From Anaerolineae bacterium (GTDB lineage Bacteria > Chloroflexota > Anaerolineae > Aggregatilineales > UBA3940): a stretch of DNA of 40,209 nucleotides. The DNA is taken from contig JAFGLD010000001.1 in assembly GCA_016928235.1 (NCBI GenBank), positions 1 to 40,209 of the forward strand. The letters are read 5' to 3'. A program made the position numbers and the translations under genes. Below, piece by piece: positions 25,203 through 33,208 of the stretch (position 1 is its first letter; each line of letters opens with the position of its first letter). Under the pieces are notes generated by a model. That model was not told the origin of the DNA. It made no database searches and worked only from the letters and a program-made list of their open reading frames with translations.

Positions 25203-26225
25203 ATGGAGATTATCCGCAAGCAGGTTTTTGCCCGCGCCGGATTACTCGGCAATCCCTCTGACGGCTATCACGGCAAGACCATTGCCGTCAGTGTGCGGAA
25301 CTTCGCGACCGAGGTAGTTTTGTACGAATGGGATGAGGTCGAGATTGTCCTGGCGCAAAACGACCGCGCCCGCTTCCGTTCGATTCACGATCTGGCCCAT
25401 GATGTACAGCTGCACGGCTATTACGGCGGCATCCGCTTGATCAAGGCGACCATCAGGCGTTTTGTGGCGTACTGTCGGGCGCAAGGTCTGCCGCTGCACG
25501 ACCGCAACTTCTCTATTCGCTACGAGACGACTATTCCCCGCCAGGTTGGGCTGGCCGGCTCCAGCTCGATCATCATTGCCACTCTGCGCTGCTTGATGGA
25601 ATACTACGGCATCGATATGCCGCTCGAAATCCAACCCGGCTTTGCCTTGTCCATCGAGGCTGAAGAGCTGGGCATTGCGGCCGGATTACAGGATCGAGTC
25701 ATTCAGTGCTATGAGAATGTTGTCTTCATGGACTTCGATCGGAGCCGGGAGTGCATTGTCAACGGCCTGACCTGTTATGCCTACGAGCCTCTGCGCCTGA
25801 CCGAGCCGCCGCCGCTGTACCTGGCCATCCACAACGCGCTCAGTGAGCCAACTGAGACCTTCCATAACGATCTGCGAGGACGGTTCCTGCGCGGCGAGGA
25901 AAGCGTGGTGAATGCCATGCAGCACTTTGCCGATCTGGCTGTTGAGGGCCGCGACGCGCTTATCTCAGGGGATGTCGATCGGCTGGGAAGACTCATCGAT
26001 GAGAATTTCGATACCCGCCGCGCTATCTGCCGTTTGCCGGATTGGCAGATACAGATGGTAGAGACTGCCCGGCAGTGTGGCGCTAGTGCCAAGTTTGCCG
26101 GGTCGGGTGGAGCGATTGTCGGTGCCTACGATGGGGAAACGATGTTCGAGCGGCTGAGCGTCGAGATGGCACGCATTGGCTCACAGGTCATCAAACCTCG
26201 AATATACCCTGCGGACAGTCGATAG
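25203..26225 (+). CDS. Glucuronokinase-like GHMP kinase
   Basis: A 340-residue GHMP kinase. Motif 1 is ARAGLLGNPSDGYHGKTIAV, motif 2 IPRQVGLAGSSSIIIATLR and motif 3 KFAGSGGAIVGA. The GLLGNPSDGYHGKT motif and IPRQVGLAGSS resemble plant glucuronokinase (GLLGNPSD and IPRQTGLSGSS in my recollection) more than galactokinase or mevalonate kinase. Plant glucuronokinase makes glucuronate-1-phosphate, which a UDP-sugar pyrophosphorylase turns into UDP-glucuronate. Adjacency to galU fits a two-step pathway. The substrate is inferred. Confidence 0.8.
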   Translation: MEIIRKQVFARAGLLGNPSDGYHGKTIAVSVRNFATEVVLYEWDEVEIVLAQNDRARFRSIHDLAHDVQLHGYYGGIRLIKATIRRFVAYCRAQGLPLHDRNFSIRYETTIPRQVGLAGSSSIIIATLRCLMEYYGIDMPLEIQPGFALSIEAEELGIAAGLQDRVIQCYENVVFMDFDRSRECIVNGLTCYAYEPLRLTEPPPLYLAIHNALSEPTETFHNDLRGRFLRGEESVVNAMQHFADLAVEGRDALISGDVDRLGRLIDENFDTRRAICRLPDWQIQMVETARQCGASAKFAGSGGAIVGAYDGETMFERLSVEMARIGSQVIKPRIYPADSR

Positions 26226-26273
26226 CGTGGAGGTGTTAGGGCCGGCACACGGCCGGTCTCACTATCGAACGCC

Positions 26274-26471
26274 TCAAGTCGTTCCGGAGCTACATCCGGT
26301 TGTACAAGTGCCGCAGGCCTCGCCACCTTTGGCCGCTACCAGTGACATCTTCCTCTTCACATTGTCACTGTTGCAGGTCGGGCAAGACACCTGATCGGCG
26401 TCGCTCATGCCGCGAACGAGCTTCTCGAATTCCTCTCCACAATCTGGGCATTTGTATTCGTAAATCGGCAC
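26274..26471 (-). CDS. FmdB-type zinc-ribbon protein
   Basis: A 65-residue protein starting PIYEYKCPDCGEEFEKL with paired CPDC and CPTC motifs, the FmdB/putative regulatory zinc ribbon family. The C-terminus is Cys/Gly/Thr-rich (ACGTCTTGCSSG), also usual. The start is GTG (26471) with GAGG about 8 bases upstream. Function is poorly known; some members sit beside methylotrophy or amidase genes. Confidence 0.85.
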   Translation of the reverse strand: MPIYEYKCPDCGEEFEKLVRGMSDADQVSCPTCNSDNVKRKMSLVAAKGGEACGTCTTGCSSGTT

Positions 26472-26529
26472 GTCTCTTACCTCAACTATCTTGGTTTCTT
26501 CAATAGAGTCGCGATGTCATTCAAGATTC

Positions 26530-27198
26530 TTACTTTGCTTTGGTCATCCGGACACGTCCGCGCAGCCAGTCGAGCCAGGCAGACAGGCCCTCGCCGGTGC
26601 GGCAGGAGATCGGCAGGAAGGTGATGCCGGGGTTGAGCGCCTCCAGCCCGCGGCGGAAAGTGTCGACATCAAAAGTTTCGATGGCCAGGTAGTCGATCTT
26701 GTTGAGCAGCAGCACATCCGCGTCTTGGAACATGGCCGGATATTTGTAGGGTTTGTCGTCACCCTCCGGCACGCTGGCGATAACGACGTTGGCATGGGCG
26801 CCCAGCGCAAAGTGGGCCGGGCAGACCAGGTTGCCGACATTTTCGATGATCAGCAGGTCGATCGATGGGAGATCGAGGCGGGGCAGCACAGCCGCTACCA
26901 TGTTGGCATCGAGATGGCATGATCCGCCCGTGTTGATCAGCTCGACCGGGATGCCCGTGCCGGCAATCTTCTCGATGTCGACCGGCACCACATCCCCATC
27001 GACGGCTGCGATACGAAACTCTTCCTTGAGCGCCTCGATGGTGCGCAGGATCAAACTGGTCTTGCCGCCTCCCGGTGAAGCCATCAGGTTGACGGCAAAG
27101 ACACCGGCCTCATCGAACTGAGAACGGATTTGCAGCGCCAGCGCATCGTTGGCGCTGAGGATGTTCTCTTGAATGGAGATAGTTTTCCCGTCCGGCAT
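26530..27198 (-). CDS. hypB: Hydrogenase nickel-incorporation GTPase HypB
   Basis: A 222-residue SIMIBI GTPase. P-loop ASPGGGKTSLI, then the metal site NTGGSCHLDANMV, LLIIENVGNLVCP, and the NKIDYL guanine motif. HypB with HypA delivers nickel to [NiFe] hydrogenases. It lacks the His-rich nickel-storage N-terminus found in some species. It is third in a minus-strand run hypA, small membrane protein, hypB. No hydrogenase subunit is in the window. Confidence 0.94.
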   Translation of the reverse strand: MPDGKTISIQENILSANDALALQIRSQFDEAGVFAVNLMASPGGGKTSLILRTIEALKEEFRIAAVDGDVVPVDIEKIAGTGIPVELINTGGSCHLDANMVAAVLPRLDLPSIDLLIIENVGNLVCPAHFALGAHANVVIASVPEGDDKPYKYPAMFQDADVLLLNKIDYLAIETFDVDTFRRGLEALNPGITFLPISCRTGEGLSAWLDWLRGRVRMTKAK

Positions 27199-27216
27199 CC
27201 TATTTCCTTCCTGTGC

Positions 27217-27426
27217 CTACCGGCGATCTTTATTTCGCCACCGTCTGGTTGTGCTATAACGCCTGATGGCGGCGATGTCGATATCGTCGTCATCCTCCTC
27301 CTCAATTGTTTTGGCCGAGCTAAGCAAGGTCATGCCGATGAAAAACACAAATATCGCTATGACCGTCAGCGCAATCGAGCCAATACACAAGGCCACTGTT
27401 TGCAGGATATCGATCCAGTTTTGCAT
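27217..27426 (-). CDS. Small single-span membrane protein between hypA and hypB
   Basis: A 69-residue ORF with one hydrophobic segment (about residues 10-36, VALCIGSIALTVIAIFVFF), then an acidic stretch EEEDDDDID and a basic tail (RRYSTTRRWRNKDRR). Not recognised. It lies 13 bp after hypA and 18 bp before hypB, so it is probably co-transcribed. The ribosome-binding site is weak, so translational coupling is possible. Confidence 0.6.
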   Translation of the reverse strand: MQNWIDILQTVALCIGSIALTVIAIFVFFIGMTLLSSAKTIEEEDDDDIDIAAIRRYSTTRRWRNKDRR

Positions 27427-27439
27427 TTGTTTTATCGAC

Positions 27440-27781
27440 CTATTCTATTTCGACACTTGTCAGCGAAAACTGAGTTCCATCAATCGTGATAACGCGATTT
27501 GACCGGCATTTAGGGCACCGGCCTTTGAAGTCGATCATCCCAAACTCATGTTGGCAATCTGAACATTGAAACCGTCCCGGAATGCGCTCAAAGTGTAACA
27601 CGGCCTCCTCAGCAATGGTATCCTTAGCCACGAATCCCCAGTAGAACTGGAGCGATTCATCCACCACTGACGCAAACTCACCAACTGCCAGATTGAGGGC
27701 AGTGATGCGCGTTGCTCCGGCTGATTCAGCGTGGCGAATCGCCAAAGACAGCAGATGCTTGGTGATACCTAACTCGTGCAT
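27440..27781 (-). CDS. hypA: Hydrogenase nickel-incorporation protein HypA
   Basis: A 113-residue HypA. The N-terminus MHELGIT supplies the His 2 nickel ligand. The zinc site is Cys 73, 76, 89 and 92 (CSDC and CPKC). The ATG has GGGTGAAG upstream. HypA hands nickel to HypB targets. It is the first gene of the run that contains hypB. Confidence 0.93.
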   Translation of the reverse strand: MHELGITKHLLSLAIRHAESAGATRITALNLAVGEFASVVDESLQFYWGFVAKDTIAEEAVLHFERIPGRFQCSDCQHEFGMIDFKGRCPKCRSNRVITIDGTQFSLTSVEIE

Positions 27782-27926
27782 TCTTCACCCTGATCAACTT
27801 CAATTGACACGCACCGATCGATTATAAAGAATGTCCCCCGCTTCTCAAAAAAGTGGGTAACATACCCCCTCGCTCATACACCGGCCGATCGATCAGCCTG
27901 TCATCACGGTGAGTTGTCTGCTGATG

Positions 27927-28051
27927 ATAGGTGTCAACTTAAGCCCAATACCACCCTTTTCGCTACGGCTACTGTCATTCCCGTGAAAACGGGAATGACA
28001 CACAGATCTCCAGAACGTCGAGCAATACCAGGCTCTTAAGTTGACACTTAT
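27927..28051. mobile_element. 125-bp MITE-like element with IS5-like termini
   Basis: The ends ATAGGTGTCAACTTAAG (27927-27943) and CTTAAGTTGACACTTAT (28035-28051) are inverted copies differing at one position. They match the repeat at the right end of the IS5-like element (109-125) and the element at 280-418. Inside is a perfect 11-bp palindrome, GTCATTCCCGT and ACGGGAATGAC, with a GAAA loop (27974-27999). There is no coding capacity. No clear target duplication was seen. Confidence 0.6.
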
Positions 28052-28135
28052 GGTTGACGTATCTATCTCGGACCCAGCAGCGGAGACCGTCCGGATGAGG
28101 AAAAACGAGACATTCGGCAAAAGATTGGGCTCTTT

Positions 28136-28440
28136 GAGATCGAGCCGGAGCTTCATGAGATGCAGCCGGGGCTTCATGATATCGAGCCGGGGCTTCATGA
28201 GATCGAGCCGGGGCTTCATGGTATCGAGCCGGAGCTTCATGATATCGAGCCGGAGCTTCATGAGATGCAGCCGGGGCTTCATGAGATGCAGCCGGGGCTT
28301 CATGAGATCGAGCCGGGGCTTCATGAGATCGAGCCGGGGCTTCATGGTATCGAGCCGGGGCTTCATGGTATCGAGCCGGAGCTTCATGAGATGCAGCCGG
28401 GGCTTCATGATATCGAGCCGGAGCTTCATGAGATCGAGCT
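28136..28440. repeat. 21-bp tandem repeat array, about 14.5 copies
   Basis: Fourteen complete 21-bp units and a partial fifteenth, consensus GAGATCGAGCCGGGGCTTCA plus T. Variants at the first nine bases are GAGATCGAG, GAGATGCAG, GATATCGAG and GGTATCGAG, and the tenth to fifteenth bases alternate CCGGGG and CCGGAG. Three of the open frames repeat as heptapeptides (for example EIEPGLH). The array sits just downstream of a mobile-element end. It is not a CRISPR: there are no unique spacers. Confidence 0.95.
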
Positions 28441-28462
28441 TATAGGGGGTGACAAGGTTGTG

Positions 28463-28726
28463 TTACAATGATAGGAGCTCGTCTACCAGGTGTAGCAGGA
28501 ACTCGTCATTGAATGTCTCTGTCTGAGCCGCTCGCCTATTCTCGAAGTTGAACAATATCGGCTCAATCGCATACAGCAGATCTATATCGAGCCTTCCAGG
28601 TTCCAACAGGCATCGACATCTCCGGAGGTCTCTTGAGGTCACCAAGCTACTATTCACATAGACCATCCGGCAAACCGCGGCCTTGAGTGAATCGACAGCC
28701 ACCTTCAAGCCCTGAATCAGTTCCAT
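28463..28726 (-). CDS. Unrecognised ORF, possibly the 3' remnant of a decayed gene
   Basis: An 87-residue frame with balanced composition (CLLEPGRLDIDLLYAIEP, then FNDEFLLHLVDELLSL at the end). The frame stays open 39 bases upstream of the ATG, with FVGRFGFSSDP before the Met, which suggests the start is not the original one. A frame shifted relative to it (28650-28901) might hold another part of the same gene. No family recognised. Confidence 0.3.
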   Translation of the reverse strand: MELIQGLKVAVDSLKAAVCRMVYVNSSLVTSRDLRRCRCLLEPGRLDIDLLYAIEPILFNFENRRAAQTETFNDEFLLHLVDELLSL

Positions 28727-29212
28727 AGGATCGGACGAGAACCCAAAACGCCCAACAAATGCTTGTCAGGTAGACCGGCACCAGGTTGTCCCGTTGGAGT
28801 GTCCACGCTAAACTATGCTTTGCTGTTGAGTTCGTTCTCCGGCAGTCACAATAAAGCTGGAGGGCACAAGCCCGGATCCCAGATCGTCTAAGTCTCGGCA
28901 AGGCACTTAGGAGCTATTTGAGAAGCCCATTGTGAATCAAGAAACCAGGGTTTTTCACGGGTAAGTTACAGTTCTCGACAAAACAAAACCCTGGTTTCTT
29001 TGTGGGTGTCGCCTTTTCAGACAGCTTCTCAGGAATGAGAATTAAGTACCTTACCCATCCATAGTCTTTATGACAGGCTCGCAACCGGGAAAGTTGTTTA
29101 ATCGATCGCCATTCCTTCGCTTGTTGCCTGCCAGGAACGGTGTGCAGGCGATCATGCGAATCTGTTGGCAAGCATAAGACGTGACATTCGGGCTCATTGG
29201 AGAGGTGATTTT
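28727..29212. other. Intergenic/degraded region with a palindromic element
   Basis: About 490 bases without a convincing gene. A short minus-strand frame (28650-28901) may be gene debris. A perfect 16-bp inverted repeat lies at 28939-29000. The remaining bases show no recognised motif other than the ribosome-binding site of the following gene. Confidence 0.5.
28939..29000. repeat. AAGAAACCAGGG inverted-repeat element
   Basis: AAGAAACCAGGGTTTT (28939-28954) and AAAACCCTGGTTTCTT (28985-29000) form a perfect 16-bp inverted repeat with a 30-base spacer. The arms match the inner repeat of the element at 16027-16088 except for one G-to-A change. Translated, both copies give a KPGF-containing peptide in a small open frame, which is not a gene. 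Confidence 0.75.
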
Positions 29213-30622
29213 GTGAGGTCTGGCATGGAGAACGGTATTATCCGGCGATGGATGGTGGCGCTGATTGCCGTCGTTGGGCTGGCGGCCTGCGAGTCTTCGC
29301 CGGTATCACCAACTCCCACATTGTTTGAGTTTCCAACCTGGCCGCCACCTGACGATTCCAAAACGGGCGCTATGGTGACGCCCGCAGTACCTATTGTGAC
29401 GCCGGTAGCCAAGACACCGGTCATTGGGGTTACATTTGCCGCCGGGCAGCCTGGCCCCATTGGATCGGAAGTAGCCTGGGATACTGACTGTGATCTCGAT
29501 GCGGAGTTCGTAGCCGATGTTACTGTCCCCGATTACACGGAAGTAAAGCCGGGAGCATCGTTCACCAAGGTATGGCGCGTAAAAAATATGAGCACCTGCG
29601 ATTGGCGTGGTGGGTTTTCTTGGGTTTTCGTGGCAGGGGACCTGATGAGTGATCCCCCGCAAGTGCTCGTACCGCCAACCGGTCAAGGAGAAACAGCCGA
29701 CATCTCGGTATCTATGATCGCCCCAATGTCTCCTGGTACCTATCGCAGTATGTGGCAGATGCAAGCTCCCAATGAGAAGCTGTTTGGCGCCAAGGCATTT
29801 ACGATTATCACTGTACCGGGCGCCGGCGCGGCGGCCTCATCGCCCAATACGGTGCCGTCTCTGCCGTCTGATCGTCCTATTATCTCTGGTGTCACGTCTC
29901 AATCGCGGCAAATCTTCCTGGCGGGTCAGGCGCTAGGCAATCGGCCCAATGTCTTTTCCCGGGTGGGGGATAGCATCACCCATACTCCTACCTATCTGGA
30001 CGACATTGGGCTTGGACGGACCGTGTGGCACGAATATGGAGGGCTTGCGCCTGTCGCCGGCTACTTCAGCAAAGAGATAGCCAGAACAGGCAATTCTTTT
30101 CATAGTTATTCTTTGGCATCTTATGGTGGTTGGACAGTTAACGACTTGCTAAATCCTGCCAAAGCCGATCCGGTGTGTGCCGGTTCCGCGCCACTCGATT
30201 GTGAGTATTACCATGTTAAGCCCTCGGTAGCCATTATCATGATCGGCACCAATGATTGTACGGGCCATATACCGCTTGATGCCTATCAGGCAGACCTGAA
30301 CCGTGTCGTAGAGATATCAATCGAAAAGGGTGTCATCCCGGTACTGACTACCATCCCCTGGACCAGTTACAATGACGCAGGTCAGTACAATGCCGTGATC
30401 ATGGCCACGGCTCGCGCGCACGACACGCCGCTGATCGATTACTGGGCAGCGATGGAGAAGGCTCCCAATCATGGCGTCAGTGGCGATAACGTTCATCCCT
30501 CCATACCTCCTGATGGCAACTGTGCCAATTTCAGCGCCGAGAACCTGAAATATGGCTACACCATTCGCAATCTGGTCACTTTGCAAATGCTGGATGCTCT
30601 CTGGCGACAGGTATTATATTAA
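29213..30622 (+). CDS. Lipoprotein with NBR1-type Trp domain and SGNH/GDSL hydrolase domain
   Basis: A 469-residue secreted lipoprotein: basic n-region, hydrophobic helix and lipobox LAAC. A Thr/Pro-rich linker leads to a domain with KVWRVKNMSTCDWRGGF, VPP-type spacing and GTYRSMWQM, resembling the four-tryptophan NBR1 central domain. A C-terminal SGNH esterase-like domain follows: RVGDSIT with the nucleophile Ser, MIGTND, and DNVHPS with the catalytic His. The GTG start 29213 has GGAGAGG 6 bases upstream; ATG 29225 would give a 465-residue protein. It is likely an outer-surface esterase whose substrate is unknown. The next gene starts 12 bp on. Confidence 0.75.
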   Translation: MRSGMENGIIRRWMVALIAVVGLAACESSPVSPTPTLFEFPTWPPPDDSKTGAMVTPAVPIVTPVAKTPVIGVTFAAGQPGPIGSEVAWDTDCDLDAEFVADVTVPDYTEVKPGASFTKVWRVKNMSTCDWRGGFSWVFVAGDLMSDPPQVLVPPTGQGETADISVSMIAPMSPGTYRSMWQMQAPNEKLFGAKAFTIITVPGAGAAASSPNTVPSLPSDRPIISGVTSQSRQIFLAGQALGNRPNVFSRVGDSITHTPTYLDDIGLGRTVWHEYGGLAPVAGYFSKEIARTGNSFHSYSLASYGGWTVNDLLNPAKADPVCAGSAPLDCEYYHVKPSVAIIMIGTNDCTGHIPLDAYQADLNRVVEISIEKGVIPVLTTIPWTSYNDAGQYNAVIMATARAHDTPLIDYWAAMEKAPNHGVSGDNVHPSIPPDGNCANFSAENLKYGYTIRNLVTLQMLDALWRQVLY

Positions 30623-30634
30623 GAGGGAACAGTC

Positions 30635-31105
30635 ATGATACAACAAGAGTTGAATACCAAGCTAACAATTGGGGGCCTATGTGTTTATGTGTTGGCCTAT
30701 ACCGGCTGGCTGATAACGATGTCGATAGGATTGGCTTCTGTCTTCTACACGCGCCATGTTATCGATATGGTCTGGCGTGCCATGGGGGCACTTGCCGGGA
30801 TCGATCCGGTGATCGTTACAACAAGGGTGCGATGCTTTGACCGCATTGGCACGCCTGTGATGCTGCTGCTCTGGACAGTCTTTGCGTTTTATGCAGAATA
30901 CCGCTACCGGTCAAGCGTCGACGCAGCCAAGCGCAGGCAATTCAGACAGGGAATAGACTCCTATCACCCATCCTGGCAACCAAGTCACCTGCGAGATTGG
31001 GGGATCGACATCCTGACTCGCCGGTTCCTGATGATCACAAGTATTCCGATCATCATTTTTGCTATTGCCTATCTGGTCCAGGAGATTACGATTGGGAGGC
31101 TCTGA
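30635..31105 (+). CDS. Small polytopic membrane protein, function unknown
   Basis: A 156-residue protein with three hydrophobic segments (about residues 12-38, 70-87 and 132-150). Not recognised. It starts 12 bp after the SGNH lipoprotein gene and may be co-transcribed. A cytosolic or periplasmic loop rich in Arg/Lys (YRYRSSVDAAKRRQFRQG) lies between the last two segments. Confidence 0.6.
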   Translation: MIQQELNTKLTIGGLCVYVLAYTGWLITMSIGLASVFYTRHVIDMVWRAMGALAGIDPVIVTTRVRCFDRIGTPVMLLLWTVFAFYAEYRYRSSVDAAKRRQFRQGIDSYHPSWQPSHLRDWGIDILTRRFLMITSIPIIIFAIAYLVQEITIGRL

Positions 31106-31126
31106 TCGATGAGCAACGGCCCGAAA

Positions 31127-31162
31127 AAGAAGCCCCGGACAGGTCAATGTCTGGGGCTTCTT
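31127..31162 (-). terminator. Terminator between convergent genes
   Basis: AAGAAGCCCCGGACA (31127-31141) pairs with TGTCTGGGGCTTCTT (31148-31162) over 15 pairs, one a G-T, around a 6-base loop. On the minus strand it is followed by TTTTTC, so it should end the secD-secF-dehydrogenase side. It lies 8 bp after the minus-strand stop and may also act on the plus strand. Confidence 0.82.
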
Positions 31163-31170
31163 AGATCTCG

Positions 31171-32115
31171 TCATCCCATCTCCAGCAGCACCTTCAAGAC
31201 ACCTTTCTGCCCGGCCTTTACCATCGCATCCAGGCCATGATCCAGACTGTAGCGAGCATCGATCAGCGGCTCAACTTCAATCAGATATCGCTTTAACAAA
31301 CGGATAGCCGCGTCGAATGGGCCGCAGCGCGAACTGGTCACAGTTACCTCATCGACCACCACTCGTGTCATGTCGGCTACAGGTTTGGCGTGATAAGTGC
31401 TTTTGAGATGAATGATGCCGCGTGGCCGGACCAGGGTGAGCGCATCGGCAAAGCCTTCCTCGGTACCGGTACAGTCTACAACAACATCGATGCTTTTGGG
31501 CTCGATGCTCTCAAACACCGCCACGTCGATTCCCCACTCAGAGAGTAGCTCGTTCTGGTGCAGATGGTGGACTACAACAGACAGATGGCAGCCCTGTAGC
31601 GCAATCACCTGCGCAGCCAGAAGGCCAAGCTTACCGGCCCCCAGTACCACAACCCGATGATGCGGGCTGATATGGGTCATGTGAAGGATTTGGAGCGCAG
31701 CAGCCAATGGCTCGATGAAGACAGCTTGTTCGTCGCTGATCTCATCCGGCAAAAGACGAAGATTGGCCTGGGGCAAGGTCAGGTAATCGGCAAAGGCTCC
31801 ATTGTGGTTAAAAATCCCCAGAGTGGCGCGGTTCGGGCATTGTGTAGATATGCCTTGATGACAGGTCTCGCAATTCCCACAAGCCAGGTTGATTTCCCCG
31901 GCTACGCGCTTGCCATCCCACTCGCCACCCTGGACCAGGCCGACAAACTCGTGGCCCAAGATCCCCTTGAACCCCATGTACCCCTGGACGATCTCCAGGT
32001 CGGTGTTGCAAATGCCTGCCTTCAAAACTCTTACCAATGCTTCTCCCGGCCCAGGGACGGGTTCAGGATAGGCAGGATCAAAACTCAGCTTCTGGTCGAA
32101 CACTAATGCGCGCAT
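31171..32115 (-). CDS. Zinc-dependent medium-chain alcohol dehydrogenase family protein
   Basis: A 314-residue MDR oxidoreductase. Catalytic-zinc region CNTDLEIVQGYMGFKGILGHEF, structural-zinc cysteines in CGNCETCHQGISTQC, and Rossmann fold GAGKLGLLAAQVI. Start ATG 32115 has GGGGGAGAC directly upstream; a longer frame to 32217 lacks family sequence. The protein is somewhat short (MDR proteins are usually 340-360). Substrate unknown; sorbitol/threonine dehydrogenase-like members act on polyols or amino alcohols. Confidence 0.85.
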   Translation of the reverse strand: MRALVFDQKLSFDPAYPEPVPGPGEALVRVLKAGICNTDLEIVQGYMGFKGILGHEFVGLVQGGEWDGKRVAGEINLACGNCETCHQGISTQCPNRATLGIFNHNGAFADYLTLPQANLRLLPDEISDEQAVFIEPLAAALQILHMTHISPHHRVVVLGAGKLGLLAAQVIALQGCHLSVVVHHLHQNELLSEWGIDVAVFESIEPKSIDVVVDCTGTEEGFADALTLVRPRGIIHLKSTYHAKPVADMTRVVVDEVTVTSSRCGPFDAAIRLLKRYLIEVEPLIDARYSLDHGLDAMVKAGQKGVLKVLLEMG

Positions 32116-32179
32116 TGTCTCCCCCAGAATATCAGGAACATGGCATATTGAGCCATACCGCCAGACTACAGTTCGACGT

Positions 32180-33115
32180 TCAGGTTGTAACAGGTTTCTT
32201 AGTAAACGGCAGCTCACCCTTCTCCCAAGAGACCAGCAGCGGCACAGCGTTGAAGATGGATGAATAGGTGCCGCTGAGCAAACCGATCAGCAAGATGACA
32301 ATAAACTGCCTGATGGTGGCACCTCCAAACAATAAAATGGCCACCATTACGAAGATTGCATTGAGCTGGGTTGCCAGTGATCGGTGCACGGTTTCGAGGA
32401 TCGAGCGGTTGACGATCATCTCGTAGCTGTCGCCGCGATGTTTGGGCAGATTCTCGCGGATACGGTCAAAGACCACGATGGTATCCTGGACAGAATAGCC
32501 GACTACAGTAAGCATGGCAGTCAGGAATAGAGCGTCGACTTCCCAACCGAGGGCAATACCGAGACAAGACATCACTCCCATCGCAATCAGGATATCATGA
32601 ATCATCGCCGCGATAGCACAGGCGCCATACCGGACGGCATGAGGAACGCGCCGGAAGGTGAACCAGATAAAACCCAGGATGATGATCGCGGCTGCCAGCA
32701 CAGCCCAGATGGCAGCCCTGGTGACCTCGCTGCCGATAGACGGATCGACCACGTCAAAGGTCGACTGAGATGCGTCAATCGGTGCAACATTTTCTGATAG
32801 GGCTGACTTGAGTTCGGCTTGCTCTTCGGGCATCAGATCGCCGGCCCGGATCTGCCAGGTGTTGTCTTCAGCCGCGCCAAACCGTTGAATGACGGGATCG
32901 TCCTGCCCGAACCGGGTGTAAACATCTCTGATGTCGGTCTCGGTTGCCGGTTCCGTGAACTTCACGATAAACAGGCTGCCTCCCTTGAAATCAATGCTCA
33001 GCCGCACCGGGCTGCCAAAGGTAACGGTTGAATAAATCATCGCGGCGATGCCCGGTACGATGAACAAAGTCGAGATCAGGTAATATAAGCCACGTCGTTG
33101 GGCAAAATTAAACAT
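32180..33115 (-). CDS. secF: Protein translocase subunit SecF
   Basis: A 311-residue RND-related membrane protein with six predicted helices. N-terminus FAQRRGLYYLISTLFIVPG, IDFKGGSLFIVKF, and the paired YSVQDTIVVFDRIREN segment, a SecF hallmark. With SecD it aids late Sec-dependent export. Overall length and order agree with SecF. It lies 93 bp downstream of secD. Confidence 0.95.
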   Translation of the reverse strand: MFNFAQRRGLYYLISTLFIVPGIAAMIYSTVTFGSPVRLSIDFKGGSLFIVKFTEPATETDIRDVYTRFGQDDPVIQRFGAAEDNTWQIRAGDLMPEEQAELKSALSENVAPIDASQSTFDVVDPSIGSEVTRAAIWAVLAAAIIILGFIWFTFRRVPHAVRYGACAIAAMIHDILIAMGVMSCLGIALGWEVDALFLTAMLTVVGYSVQDTIVVFDRIRENLPKHRGDSYEMIVNRSILETVHRSLATQLNAIFVMVAILLFGGATIRQFIVILLIGLLSGTYSSIFNAVPLLVSWEKGELPFTKKPVTT

Positions 33116-33208
33116 TGTCTACCTCTCTAAGGAATGGTGGTTCAATAACTTTTTCCGTCGAGCCTGCAATAAGGATTGTGGATGGGTAAAGTTAATCAAT
33201 TCTCATTC

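Noticed and set aside
28136..28440. CRISPR array
   Set aside because: The unit repeats head-to-tail with no unique spacers, the unit is too short, and no cas gene is present.
28041..28471. Several overlapping ORFs across the 21-bp repeat array on both strands
   Set aside because: A 21-bp repeat without internal stops keeps several frames open at once, so open length is not evidence of coding. None has a credible start and ribosome-binding site.
28914..29171. An 85-residue minus-strand ORF containing KPGF-like peptides
   Set aside because: It reads through the AAGAAACC inverted repeat; similar KPGF peptides arise from the other copy near 16030, so they are repeat translation, not a gene.
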